A stretch of DNA of 64,000 nt. It comes from Myotis daubentonii. Lineage: Eukaryota > Chordata > Mammalia > Chiroptera > Vespertilionidae. Both the position numbers and the translations under genes were made by a program. The notes under the pieces were generated by a model. It ran no database searches and had not been told where the DNA came from. It was given only the letters and a program-made list of their open reading frames with translations. The stretch is taken from positions 620,001-684,000 of the forward strand of contig NC_081853.1 in the NCBI RefSeq assembly GCF_963259705.1, read 5' to 3'. Shown here one piece after another: positions 53,379-64,000 of this stretch; the stretch's first letter is position 1, and each line of letters begins with the position of its first letter.

Positions 53379-55682
53379 ATACGACAGTAAATGTAGTAAG
53401 AATCTATTTACGTGTACTTGCGGTGTTTCTTACACGTTCTTAATCATTTCTGGGAACTATCATTTTGTATTTTAACAGTTTTACCAAAATTAGACAGTTT
53501 GCTTAGTAGTATTTACCGGAATCGTCACCATTTTAACTGATTCACACAAGAAAACGCCAAAGCCAATCCTCCTTAATTGTAAACAGAAACACTATTCTCG
53601 TCATTCCAAGGCTTTAGACACCAATTCTGAGCTCTGTAAGCATGAACTCTTAATATTTCAAAGCACAGTCCCGTGAAAACGCCACAGGAAGTACCCGGAG
53701 ACGTAAATATTACAGGTATTTGCGTCATTTCACAGCTTTCCCCTGGAAACCTCCGTGATAGAATACGACAGTAAATGTAGTAAGAATGTATTTACTTGTA
53801 CTTGAGGTGTTTCTTACACGTTCTTAACCATTTCTGGGAACTATCATTGTGTATTTTAACAGTTTGACCAAAATTAGACAGTTTGCTTAGAAGTATTTAC
53901 TGGAATCGTCACCATTTTAACTGATTCACACAAAAAAACGCCAAAGCCAATCCTCCTTAATTGTAAACAGAAACACTATTCTCGTCATTCCAAGGCTTTA
54001 GACACCAATTCTGAGCCCTGTAAGCATGAAGTCTTAATATTTCAAAGCACAGTCCCGTGAAAACGCCACAGGAAGTACCCGGAGACGTAAATATTACAGG
54101 TATTAGCGTCATTTCACAGCTTTCCCCTGTAAACCTCCGTGATAGAATACGACAGTAAATGTAGTAAGAATGTATTTACTTGTACTTGAGGTGTTTCTTA
54201 CACGTTCTTAATCATTTCTGGGAACTGTCATTGTGTATTTTAACAGTTTTACCAAAATTAGACAGTTTGCTTAGAAGAATTTACCGGAATCGTCACCATT
54301 TTAACTGATTCACACAAAAAAACGCCAAAGCCAATCCTCCTTAATTGTAAACAGAAACACTATTCTCGTCATTCCAAGGCTTTAGACACCAATTCTGAGC
54401 TCTGTAAGCATGAACTCTTAATATTTCAAAGTACAGTCCCGTGAAAACGCCACCGGAAGTACCTGGATATGTAAATATTACCAGTATTTTCGGCATTTCA
54501 CAGCTTTCCAATGGAAACCTCCGTGTTGGAATACGACAGTAAATGTAGTAAGAATCTATTTACTTGTACTTGAGGTGTTTCTTACACGTTCTTAATAATT
54601 TCTGGGCACTATCATTGTGTATTTTAACAGTTTTACCAAAATTAGACAGTTTGCTTAGAAGTATTTACCGGAATTGTCACCATTTTAACTGATTCACACA
54701 AATAAACGCCAAAGCCAATCCTCCTTAATTGTAAACCTCAACACTATTCTCGTCATTCCAAGGCTTTAGACACCAATTCTGAGCTCTGTAAGCATGAACG
54801 CTTAATATTTCAAAGCACAGTCCCGTGAAAACGCCACCGGAAGTACCCGGATACATAAATATTACAGGTATTTGCGTCATTTCACAGCTTTCCCCTGGAA
54901 ACCTCCGTGATAGAATACGACAGTAAATGTAGTAAGAATGTATTTACTTGTCCTTGAGGTGTTTCTTACACGTTCTTAACCATTTCTGGGAACTATCATT
55001 GTGTATTTTAACAGTTTTACCAAAATTAGACAGTTTGCTTAGAAGAATTTACCGGAATCGTCACCATTTTAACTGATTCACACAAAAAAACGCCAAAGCC
55101 AATCCTCCTTAATTGTAAACATCAACACTATTCTAGTCATTCCAAGGCTTTAGACACCAATTCTGAGCCCTGTAAGCATGAACTCTAAATATTTCAAAGT
55201 ACAGTCCCGTGAAAACGCCACCGGAAGTACCTGGAGATGTAAATATTACCAGTATTTTCGGCATTTCACAGCTTTCCAATGGAAACCTCCGTGATTGAAT
55301 GCTACAGTAAATGTAGTAAGAATCTATTTACGTGTACTTGCGGTGTTTCTTACACGTTCTTAATCATTTCTGGGAACTATCATTGTGTATTTTAACAGTT
55401 TTACCAAAATTAGACAGTTTCCTTAGAAGTATTTACCGGAATCGTCACCATTTTAACTGATTCACACAAGAAAACGCCAAAGCCAATCCTCCTTAATTGT
55501 AAACAGAAACACTATTCTCGTCATTCCAAGGCTTTAGACACCAATTCTGAGCTCTGTAAGCATGAACGCTTAATATTTCAAAGCACAGTCCCGTGAAAAC
55601 GCCACAGGAAGTACCCGGAGACGTAAATATTACAGGTATTTGCGTCATTTCACAGCTTTCCCCTGGAAACCTCCGTGATAGA
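52995..55682 (+). repeat. Long HOR family 2, copy R (7 monomers, 2688 bp)
   Basis: Starts like P and Q ('ctcacc' at 53140) but reaches 'ggaagaacc' at 53303 within the same monomer, so four monomers (1536 bp) are skipped. It then follows Q at an offset of 3072 bp through 'gtttgacc' (53862), 'gtgttgg' (54523), 'aaataaacg' and 'ggatacat' (54850). Near the monomer at 54915 it jumps back to the 'ctagtc/gaatgctac/tttccttag' section, leaving out the 'gtaagtatg', 'aatgacaatcc' and 'ctcacc' monomers. 'ttagtagtattt' near 53503 is private. Confidence 0.88.
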
Positions 55683-58370
55683 ATACGACAGTAAATGTAG
55701 TAAGAATGTATTTACTTGTACTTGAGGTGTTTCTTACACGTTCTTAATCATTTATGGGAACTATCATTGTGTATTTTAACAGTTTTACCAAAATTAGACA
55801 GTTTGCTTAGAAGAATGTCCCGGAATCGTCACCATTTTAAATGATTCACACAAAAAAACGCCAAAGCCAATCCTCCTTAATTGTAAAGAGAAACACTATT
55901 CTCGTCATTCCAAGGCTTTAGACACCAATTCTGAGCTCTGTAAGCATGAACGCTTAATATTTCAAAGCACAGTCCCGTGAAAACGCCACCGGAAGAACCC
56001 GGAGACATAAATATTACAGGTATTTGCGTCATTTCACAGCTTTCCCCTGTAAACCTCCGTGATAGAATACGACAGTAAATGTAGTAAGAATCTATTTACG
56101 TGTACTTGCGGTGTTTCTTACACGTTCTTAATCATTTCTGGGAACTATCATTTTGTATTTTAACAGTTTTACCAAAATTAGACAGTTTGCTTAGAAGTAT
56201 TTACCGGAATCGTCACCATTTTAACTGATTCACACAAGAAAACGCCAAAGCCAATCCTCCTTAATTGTAAACAGAAACACTATTCTCGTCATTCCAAGGC
56301 TTTAGACACCAATTCTGAGCTCTGTAAGCATGAACTCTTAATATTTCAAAGCACAGTCCCGTGAAAACGCCACAGGAAGTACCCGGAGACGTAAATATTA
56401 CAGGTATTTGCGTCATTTCACAGCTTTCCCCTGGAAACCTCCGTGATAGAATACGACAGTAAATGTAGTAAGAATGTATTTACTTGTACTTGAGGTGTTT
56501 CTTACACGTTCTTAACCATTTCTGGGAACTATCATTGTGTATTTTAACAGTTTGACCAAAATTAGACAGTTTGCTTAGAAGTATTTACTGGAATCGTCAC
56601 CATTTTAACTGATTCACACAAAAAAACGCCAAAGCCAATCCTCCTTAATTGTAAACAGAAACACTATTCTCGTCATTCCAAGGCTTTAGACACCAATTCT
56701 GAGCCCTGTAAGCATGAAGTCTTAATATTTCAAAGCACAGTCCCGTGAAAACGCCACAGGAAGTACCCGGAGACGTAAATATTACAGGTATTAGCGTCAT
56801 TTCACAGCTTTCCCCTGTAAACCTCCGTGATAGAATACGACAGTAAATGTAGTAAGAATGTATTTACTTGTACTTGAGGTGTTTCTTACACGTTCTTAAT
56901 CATTTCTGGGAACTGTCATTGTGTATTTTAACAGTTTTACCAAAATTAGACAGTTTGCTTAGAAGAATTTACCGGAATCGTCACCATTTTAACTGATTCA
57001 CACAAAAAAACGCCAAAGCCAATCCTCCTTAATTGTAAACAGAAACACTATTCTCGTCATTCCAAGGCTTTAGACACCAATTCTGAGCTCTGTAAGCATG
57101 AACTCTTAATATTTCAAAGTACAGTCCCGTGAAAACGCCACCGGAAGTACCTGGATATGTAAATATTACCAGTATTTTCGGCATTTCACAGCTTTCCAAT
57201 GGAAACCTCCGTGTTGGAATACGACAGTAAATGTAGTAAGAATCTATTTACTTGTACTTGAGGTGTTTCTTACACGTTCTTAATAATTTCTGGGCACTAT
57301 CATTGTGTATTTTAACAGTTTTACCAAAATTAGACAGTTTGCTTAGAAGTATTTACCGGAATTGTCACCATTTTAACTGATTCACACAAATAAACGCCAA
57401 AGCCAATCCTCCTTAATTGTAAACCTCAACACTATTCTCGTCATTCCAAGGCTTTAGACACCAATTCTGAGCTCTGTAAGCATGAACGCTTAATATTTCA
57501 AAGCACAGTCCCGTGAAAACGCCACCGGAAGTACCCGGATACATAAATATTACAGGTATTTGCGTCATTTCACAGCTTTCCCCTGGAAACCTCCGTGATA
57601 GAATACGACAGTAAATGTAGTAAGAATGTATTTACTTGTCCTTGAGGTGTTTCTTACACGTTCTTAACCATTTCTGGGAACTATCATTGTGTATTTTAAC
57701 AGTTTGACCAAAATTAGACAGTTTGCTTAGAAGTATTTACTGGAATCGTCACCATTTTAACTGATTCACACAAAAAAACGCCAAAGCCAATCCTCCTTAA
57801 TTGTAAACAGAAACACTATTCTCGTCATTCCAAGGCTTTAGACACCAATTCTGAGCCCTGTAAGCATGAAGTCTTAATATTTCAAAGCACAGTCCCGTGA
57901 AAACGCCACAGGAAGTACCCGGAGACGTAAATATTACAGGTATTAGCGTCATTTCACAGCTTTCCCCTGTAAACCTCCGTGATAGAATACGACAGTAAAT
58001 GTAGTAAGAATGTATTTACTTGTACTTGAGGTGTTTCTTACACGTTCTTAATCATTTCTGGGAACTGTCATTGTGTATTTTAACAGTTTTACCAAAATTA
58101 GACAGTTTGCTTAGAAGAATTTACCGGAATCGTCACCATTTTAACTGATTCACACAAAAAAACGCCAAAGCCAATCCTCCTTAATTGTAAACAGAAACAC
58201 TATTCTCGTCATTCCAAGGCTTTAGACACCAATTCTGAGCTCTGTAAGCATGAACTCTTAATATTTCAAAGTACAGTCCCGTGAAAACGCCACCGGAAGT
58301 ACCTGGATATGTAAATATTACCAGTATTTTCGGCATTTCACAGCTTTCCAATGGAAACCTCCGTGTTGGA
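55683..58370 (+). repeat. Long HOR family 2, copy S with internal trimer step (7 monomers)
   Basis: Follows copy R at an offset of 2688 bp ('ggaagaacc' 55991, 'gtttgacc' 56550, 'gtgttgg' 57211, 'ggatacat' 57538). At 57603 it turns back and repeats the 'gtttgacc' (57702), 'attagcgtc' (57943) and 'gtgttgg' (58363) section at an offset of 1152 bp. The unit size falls again, from seven monomers to three, just before the family ends. Confidence 0.87.
57603..57986 (+). repeat. Hybrid monomer at the trimer turn-back
   Basis: The left part has 'ttacttgtccttg', as in the monomer at 54915. From 'gtttgacc' on, it matches the monomer at 56451 ('tactggaatcg', 'gaagtc', 'attagcgtc'). The switch lies between about 57640 and 57702. 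The length is unchanged at 384 bp. Confidence 0.82.
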
Positions 58371-60674
58371 ATACGACAGTAAATGTAGTAAGAATCTATT
58401 TACTTGTACTTGAGGTGTTTCTTACACGTTCTTAATAATTTCTGGGCACTATCATTGTGTATTTTAACAGTTTTACCAAAATTAGACAGTTTGCTTAGAA
58501 GTATTTACCGGAATTGTCACCATTTTAACTGATTCACACAAATAAACGCCAAAGCCAATCCTCCTTAATTGTAAACCTCAACACTATTCTCGTCATTCCA
58601 AGGCTTCAGACACCAATTCTGAGCCCTGTAAGCATGAAGTCGTAATATTTCAAAGCACAGTCCCGTGAAAACGCCACCGGAAGTACACGGAGACGTAAAT
58701 ATTACAGGTATTTGCGTCATTTCACAGCTTTCCCCTGTAAACCTCCGTGATAGAATACGACAGTAAATGTAGTAAGAATGTATTTACTTGTACTTGAGGT
58801 GTTTCTTACACGTTCTTAATCATTTCTGGGAACTGTCATTGTGTATTTTAACAGTTTTACCAAAATTAGACAGTTTGCTTAGTAGAATTTACCGGAATCG
58901 TCACCATTTTAACTGATTCACACAAAAAAACGCCAAAGCCAATCCTCCTTAATTGTAAACATCAACACTATTCTCATCATTCCAAGGCTTTAGACACCAA
59001 TTCTGAGCTCTGTAAGCATGAACTCTTAATATTTCAAAGTACAGTCCCGTGAAAACGCCACCGGAAGTACCTGGAGATTTAAATATTACCAGTATTTTCG
59101 GCATTTCACAGCTTTCCAATGGAAACCTCCGTGATTGAATACTACAGTAAATGTAGTAAGAATCTATTTAGGTGTACTTGAGGTGTTTCTTACACGTTCT
59201 TAATCATTTCTGGGAACTATCATTGTGTACTTTAACAGTTTTACCAAAATTAGACTGTTTGCTTAGAAGTATTTACCGGAATCGTCACCATTTTAACTGA
59301 TTCACACAAAAAAACGCCAAAGCCAATCCTCCTTAATTGTAAACAGAAACACTATTCTCGTCACTCCAAGGCTTTAGACACCAATTCTGAGCCCTGTAAG
59401 CATGAAGTCTTAATATTTCAAAGCACAGTCCCGTGAAAACGCCACCGGAAGTACCGGGAGACGTAAATATTACCAGGATTTGCATCATTTCACAGCTTTC
59501 CCCTGGAAACCTCCGGGATAGAATAAGACAGTAAATGTAGTAAGAATGTATTTACTTGTACTTGAGGTGTTTCTTACACGTTCTTAATCATTTCTGGGAA
59601 CTATCATTGTGTATTTTAACAGTTTTACCAAAATTAGACAGTTTGCTTAGAAGTATTTACCGGAATCGTCACCATTTTAACTGATTCACACAAAAAAACG
59701 CCAAAGCCAATCCTCCTTAATTGTAAACAGAAACACTATTCTCGTCATTCCAAGGCTTCAGACACCAATTCTGAGCCCTGTAAGCATGAAGTCGTAATAT
59801 TTCAAAGCACAGTCCCGTGAAAACGCCACCGGAAGTACACGGAGACGTAAATATTACAGGTATTTGCGTCATTTCACAGCTTTCCCCTGTAAACCTCCGT
59901 GATAGAATACGACAGTAAATGTAGTAAGAATGTATTTACTTGTACTTGAGGTGTTTCTTACACGTTCTTAATCATTTCTGGGAACTGTCATTGTGTATTT
60001 TAACAGTTTTACCAAAATTAGACAGTTTGCTTAGTAGAATTTACCGGAATCGTCACCATTTTAACTGATTCACACAAAAAAACGCCAAAGCCAATCCTCC
60101 TTAATTGTAAACATCAACACTATTCTCATCATTCCAAGGCTTTAGACACCAATTCTGAGCTCTGTAAGCATGAACTCTTAATATTTCAAAGTACAGTCCC
60201 GTGAAAACGCCACCGGAAGTACCTGGAGATTTAAATATTACCAGTATTTTCGGCATTTCACAGCTTTCCAATGGAAACCTCCGTGATTGAATACTACAGT
60301 AAATGTAGTAAGAATCTATTTAGGTGTACTTGAGGTGTTTCTTACACGTTCTTAATCATTTCTGGGAACTATCATTGTGTACTTTAACAGTTTTACCAAA
60401 ATTAGACTGTTTGCTTAGAAGTATTTACCGGAATCGTCACCATTTTAACTGATTCACACAAAAAAACGCCAAAGCCAATCCTCCTTAATTGTAAACCTCA
60501 ACACTATTCTTGTCACTCCAAGGCATTAGACACCAATTCTGAGCCCTGTAAGCATGAAGTCTTAATATTTCAAAGCACAGTCCCGTGAAAACGCCACCGG
60601 AAGTACCGGGAGACGTAAATATTACCAGGATTTGCATCATTTCACAGCTTTCCCCTGGAAACCTCCGGGATAGA
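58371..60674 (+). repeat. Trimer pair (58371-59522 and 59523-60674)
   Basis: Markers recur 1152 bp apart: 'ggcttcagac' (58603 and 59755), 'gaagtcgtaat', 'ttagtagaattt', 'ctcatcattcc', 'ggagatttaaat', 'ttaggtgtac' (59169 and 60321), 'gtgtactttaac' and 'agactgtttg'. The left part of the first trimer still carries family 2 markers ('gggcac', 'aaataaacg'), while the second starts with 'ataagacag', so the pair overlaps the junction between families. Confidence 0.87.
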
Positions 60675-61442
60675 ATAAGACAGTAAATGTAGTAAGAATG
60701 TATTTACTTGTACTTGAGGTGTTTCTTACACGTTCTTAATCATTTCTGGGAACTATCATTGTGTATTTTAACAGTTTTACCAAAATTAGACAGTTTGCTT
60801 AGAAGTATTTACCGGAATCGTCACCATTTTAACTGATTCACACAAATAAACGCCAAAGCCAATCCTCCTTAATTGTAAACAGAAACACTATTCTCGTCAT
60901 TCCAAGGCTTTAGTCACCAATTCTGAGCCCTGTAAGTATGAACTCTTAATATTTCAAAGCACAGTCCCGTGAAAACGCCACCGGAAGTACCCTGAGATGT
61001 AAATATTACCATTATTTGCGTCATTTCACAGCTTTCCCCTGTAAACCTCCGTGTTTGAATACGACAGTAAATGTAGTAAGAATCTATTTACTTGTACTTG
61101 AGGTGTTTCTTACACGTTCTTAATCATTTCTGGGAACTATCATTGTGTATTTTAACAGTTTTACCAAAATATGACAGTTTGCTTAGAAGTATTTACCGGA
61201 ATTGTCACCATTTTAACTGATTCACAAAAAAAACCGCCAAAGCCAATCCTCCTTAATTGTAAACAGAAACACTATTCTCGTCATTCCAAGGCTTTAGACA
61301 CCAATTCTGAGCTCTCTAAGCATGAACTCTTAATATTTCAAAGCACAGTCCCGTGAAAACGCCACCGGAAGTACCCGGAGACGTAAATATTACCAGGATT
61401 TGCATCATTTCACAGCTTTCCCCTGGTAAACTCCGGGATAGA

Positions 61443-61825
61443 ATAAGACAGTAACTGTAGTAAGAATGTATTTACTTGTACTTGAGGTGTTTCTTACACG
61501 TTCTTAATCATTTCTGGGAATATCATTGTGTATTTTAACAGTTTTACCAAAATTAGACAGTTTGCTTAGAAGAATTTACCGGAATCGTCACCATTTCAAC
61601 TGATTCACACAAAAAAACGCCAAAGCCAATCCTCCTTAATTGTAAACCTCAACACTATTCTCGTCATTCCAAGGCTTTAGACACCAATTCTGAGCCCTGT
61701 AAGTATGAACTCTTAATATTTCAAAGCACAGTCCCGTGAAAACGCCACCGGAAGTACCCTGAGACGTAAATATTACCAGTATTTGTGTCATTTCACAGCT
61801 TTCCCCTGGAAACCTCCGTGTTTGA
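61443..61825 (+). repeat. 383-bp monomer with a 1-bp deletion
   Basis: 'ctgggaactatc' reads 'ctgggaatatc' near 61518, so one c is missing. No neighbouring monomer shares it. Confidence 0.85.
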
Positions 61826-62977
61826 ATACGACAGTAAATGTAGTAAGAATCTATTTACTTGTACTTGAGGTGTTTCTTACACGTTCTTAATCATTTCTGG
61901 GAACTATCATTGTGTATTTTAACAGTTTTACCAAAATTAGACAGTTTGCTTAGAAGTATTTACCGGAATTGTCACCATTTTAACTGATTCACACAAAAAA
62001 ACGCAAAAGCCAATCCTCCTTTAATGTAAACAGAAACACTATTCCCGTCATTCCAAGGCTTTAGACACCAATTCTGAGCTCTGTAAGCATGAACTCTTAA
62101 TATTTCAAAGCACAGTCCCGTGAAAACGCCACCGGAAGTACCCGGAGACGTAAATATTACCAGGAATTGCATCATTTCACAGCTTTCCCCTGGTAAACTC
62201 CGGGATAGAATAAGATAGTAACTGTAGTAAGAATGTATTTACTTGTACTTGCGGTGTTTCTTACACGTTCTTAATCATTTCTGGGAACTATCATTGTGTA
62301 CTTTAACAGTTTTACCAAAATTAGACAGTTTGCTTAGAAGAATTTACCGGAATCGTCACCATTTTAACTGATTCACACAAAAAAACGCCAAAGCCAATCC
62401 TCCTTAATTGTAAACAGAAACACTATTCTCGTCATTCCAAGGCTTTAGACACCAATTCTGAGCCCTGTAAGCATGAACTCTTAATATTTCAAAGCACAGT
62501 CCCGTGAAAACGCCACCGGAAGTACCCGGAGACGTAAATATTACCAGTATTTGCGTCATTTCACAGCTTTCCCCTGGAAACCTCCGTGATAGAATACGAC
62601 AGTAAATGTAGTAAGAATGTATTTACTTGTACTTGAGGTGTTTCTTACACGTTCTTAATTATTTCTGGGCACTATCATTGTGTATTTTAACAGTTTTACC
62701 AAAATTAGACAGTTTGCTTAGAAGTATTTACCGGAATTGTCACCATTTTAACTGATTCACACAAAAAAACGCCAAAGCCAATCCTCCTTTATTGTAAACA
62801 GAAACACTATTCTCGTCATTCCAAGGCTTTAGACACCAATTCTGAGCTCTGTAAGCATGAACTCTTAATATTTCAAAGCACAGTCCCGTGGAAACGCCAC
62901 CGGAAGAACCCGGAGACGTAAATATTACCAGGATTTGCATCATTTCACAGCTTTCCCCTGGAAACCTCCGGGATAGA

Positions 62978-63360
62978 ATACGACAGTAAATGTAGTAAGA
63001 ATGTATTTACTTGTACTTGAGGTGTTTCTTACACGTTCTTAATCATTTCTGGGAACTGTCATTGTGTATTTAGCAGTTTTACCAAAATTAGACAGTTTGC
63101 TTAGAAGAATTTACCGGAATCGTCACCATTTTAACTGATTCACACAAAAAAACGCCAAAGCCAATCCTCCTTAATTGTAAACATCAACACTATTCTCGTC
63201 ATTCCAAGGCTTTAGACACCAATTCTGAGCTCTGTAAGCATGAACTCTTAATATTTCAAAGTACAGTCCCGTGAAAACGCCACCGGAAGTACCTGGAGAT
63301 GTAAATATTACCAGTATTTTCGGCATTTCACAGCTTTCCAATGGAAACCTCCGTGATTGA
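62978..63360 (+). repeat. 383-bp monomer with a 1-bp deletion
   Basis: The normally invariant 'tgtattttaacag' reads 'tgtatttagcag' near 63067-63075, a one-base loss plus a substitution. No other copy seen shares it. Confidence 0.83.
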
Positions 63361-63744
63361 ATACTACAGTAAATGTAGTAAGAATCTATTTAGGTGTACT
63401 TGAGGTGTTTCTTACACGTTCTTAATCATTTCTGGGAACTATCATTGTGTACTTTAACAGTTTTACCAAAATTAGACAGTTTGCTTAGAAGTATTTACCG
63501 GAATCGTCACCATTTTAACTGATTCACACAAAAAAACGCCAAAGCCAATCCTCCTTAATTGTAAACCTCAACACTATTCTCGTCACTCCAAGGCTTTAGA
63601 CACCAATTCTGAGCCCTGTAAGCATGAAGTCTTAATATTTCAAAGCACAGTCCCGTAAAAACGCCACCGGAAGTACCCGGAGACATAAATATTACCAGGA
63701 TTTGCATCATTTCACAGCTTTCCCCTGGAAACCTCCGGGATAGA

Positions 63745-64000
63745 ATAAGACAGTAAATGTAGTAAGAATGTATTTACTTGTACTTGAGGTGTTTCTTACA
63801 CGTTCTTAATCATTTCTGGGAACTATCATTGTGTATTTTAACAGTTTTACCAAAATTAGACAGTTTGCTTAGAAGTATTTACCGGAATCGTCACCATTTT
63901 AACTGATTCACACAAAAAAACGCCAAAGCCAATCCTCCTTAATTGTAAACAGAAACACTATTCTCGTCATTCCAAGGCTTTAGTCACCAATTCTGAGCCC
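63745..64000 (+). repeat. Partial terminal monomer (256 bp)
   Basis: It begins 'ataagacag' and is cut by the window end after 'gagccc'. It shares the rare 'tttagtcacc' variant (63980) with the monomer at 60675, so the pattern seen from 60675 was starting again. The array therefore continues beyond 64000. Confidence 0.95.

Larger units (their letters stand above)
60675..63744 (+). repeat. Diverged dimeric repeats at the right side
   Basis: Monomers with 'attaccagg...gcatc' and 'ctccggga' alternate with other types, placing the marker at 60624, 61392, 62159, 62927 and 63694, that is every 767-768 bp. Copies differ at many positions ('tggtaaactccggg' in two of them, 'ggaattgc' in one, 'gtggaaacgcc', 'ctttattg', 'tttaatg'). 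This is far more variation than between core HOR copies. It is consistent with the less homogenised margin of an array, although the flank itself is not in the window. Confidence 0.82.
1..64000 (+). repeat. Satellite DNA array, 384-bp monomer, about 166.7 copies
   Basis: The same roughly 384-bp sequence recurs head to tail over the whole window, always on one strand. Taking 'atacgacag' as the start, monomers begin at 1, 385, 770, 1154, 1538, 1923, 2307, 2691, 3075 and 3458, then every 384 bp from 3842 to 47618, every 384 bp from 48003 to 61443, and at 61826, 62210, 62594, 62978, 63361 and 63745. I checked this phase with anchors scattered along the array rather than aligning every monomer. 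Both ends are cut inside the array. No inversion, transposon or unique spacer was seen. Homogenised arrays of this kind are typical of eukaryotic centromeric or pericentromeric heterochromatin, but that location is inference. I do not recognise the family, and no alpha-satellite-like 171-bp periodicity is present. Confidence 0.98.

Noticed and set aside
61171..61356. 61-codon forward open frame
   Set aside because: It is a satellite monomer frame with a chance ATG ('atatgacag', where other monomers have 'attagacag'). The same frame in neighbours lacks this start, and the product resembles no family I know.
61972..62175. 67-codon reverse-strand open frame
   Set aside because: It arises from the local 'tttaatg' change, which removes a stop, and from a 'gcatcat' start found only in the right-side monomers. 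It reads a stretch of ordinary satellite.
62740..62943. 67-codon reverse-strand open frame, similar to the one at 61972
   Set aside because: The similarity simply reflects that both are the same part of a repeated monomer. Here 'ctttattg' removes the stop. Two related chance frames are not evidence of a conserved gene.
1..64000. CRISPR-like array of repeats and spacers
   Set aside because: There are no unique spacers. The whole 384-bp unit is repeated, far longer than CRISPR repeats, with no cas genes.
1..64000. CENP-B box
   Set aside because: I compared the ttcg and cccg occurrences in the monomer, on both strands, with the nTTCGnnnnAnnCGGGn pattern and none fits. Rare variants elsewhere were not searched exhaustively.
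1..64000. Transcription promoter, RNA gene or retroelement terminal repeat in the monomer
   Set aside because: TATA-like and AT-rich stretches occur, but nothing beyond what is expected of 38% G+C DNA. No tRNA-like boxes, polypurine tract or target-site duplications were recognised.
1..64000. Assembly artefact from looping in repeats
   Set aside because: It cannot be excluded without reads, but copies carry private substitutions and the junctions are hybrid monomers, which simple duplication of a contig would not produce. Copy number should still be treated with caution.

Overview
The window is one uninterrupted block of tandem satellite DNA. A single monomer of 384 bp is repeated head to tail on one strand from base 1 to base 64000. 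With the phase set at the 'atacgacag' motif there are 166 complete monomers and a 256-bp partial one at the right end. I found no gene, RNA gene, transposon, CRISPR array, telomere repeat or unique sequence. The longest open frames are 61-67 codons and are judged to be chance frames in the satellite. This architecture points to a eukaryotic nuclear chromosome, most likely centromeric or pericentromeric heterochromatin. I do not recognise the monomer and cannot name the species. G+C of the first monomer is 38% by hand count, and CpG is not depleted.

Layout. (1) 1-4225: short higher-order repeats (HORs), first trimers (385-2690, with a third partial copy) and then dimers (2691-4225). (2) 4226-32257: a long HOR family in seven successive copies, delimited by a rare 'agtaaacg' variant. 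Their lengths are 15, 11, 16, 13, 10, 5 and 3 monomers. (3) 32258-43777: a mosaic that includes a trimer pair (36482-38785) and a pentamer pair (39554-43393). (4) 43778-58370: a second long HOR family, with two 12-monomer copies followed by shorter copies of 7 and about 5 monomers and a final 3-monomer step. (5) 58371-60674: a trimer pair. (6) 60675-64000: dimers with more private mutations and single-base indels, running off the window.

How the parts fit together. Neighbouring HOR copies are close to identical and differ mainly by loss or gain of whole monomers (3 or 4 in the three cases traced). The junctions fall inside hybrid monomers whose two halves come from different parental monomers. 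That is the footprint of repeated in-register unequal exchange or amplification. In both long HOR families the copies tend to shorten from left to right. Indels are almost confined to the outer ends of the window, leaving a homogenised core. The monomer also carries two interleaved inverted repeats near its phased start.
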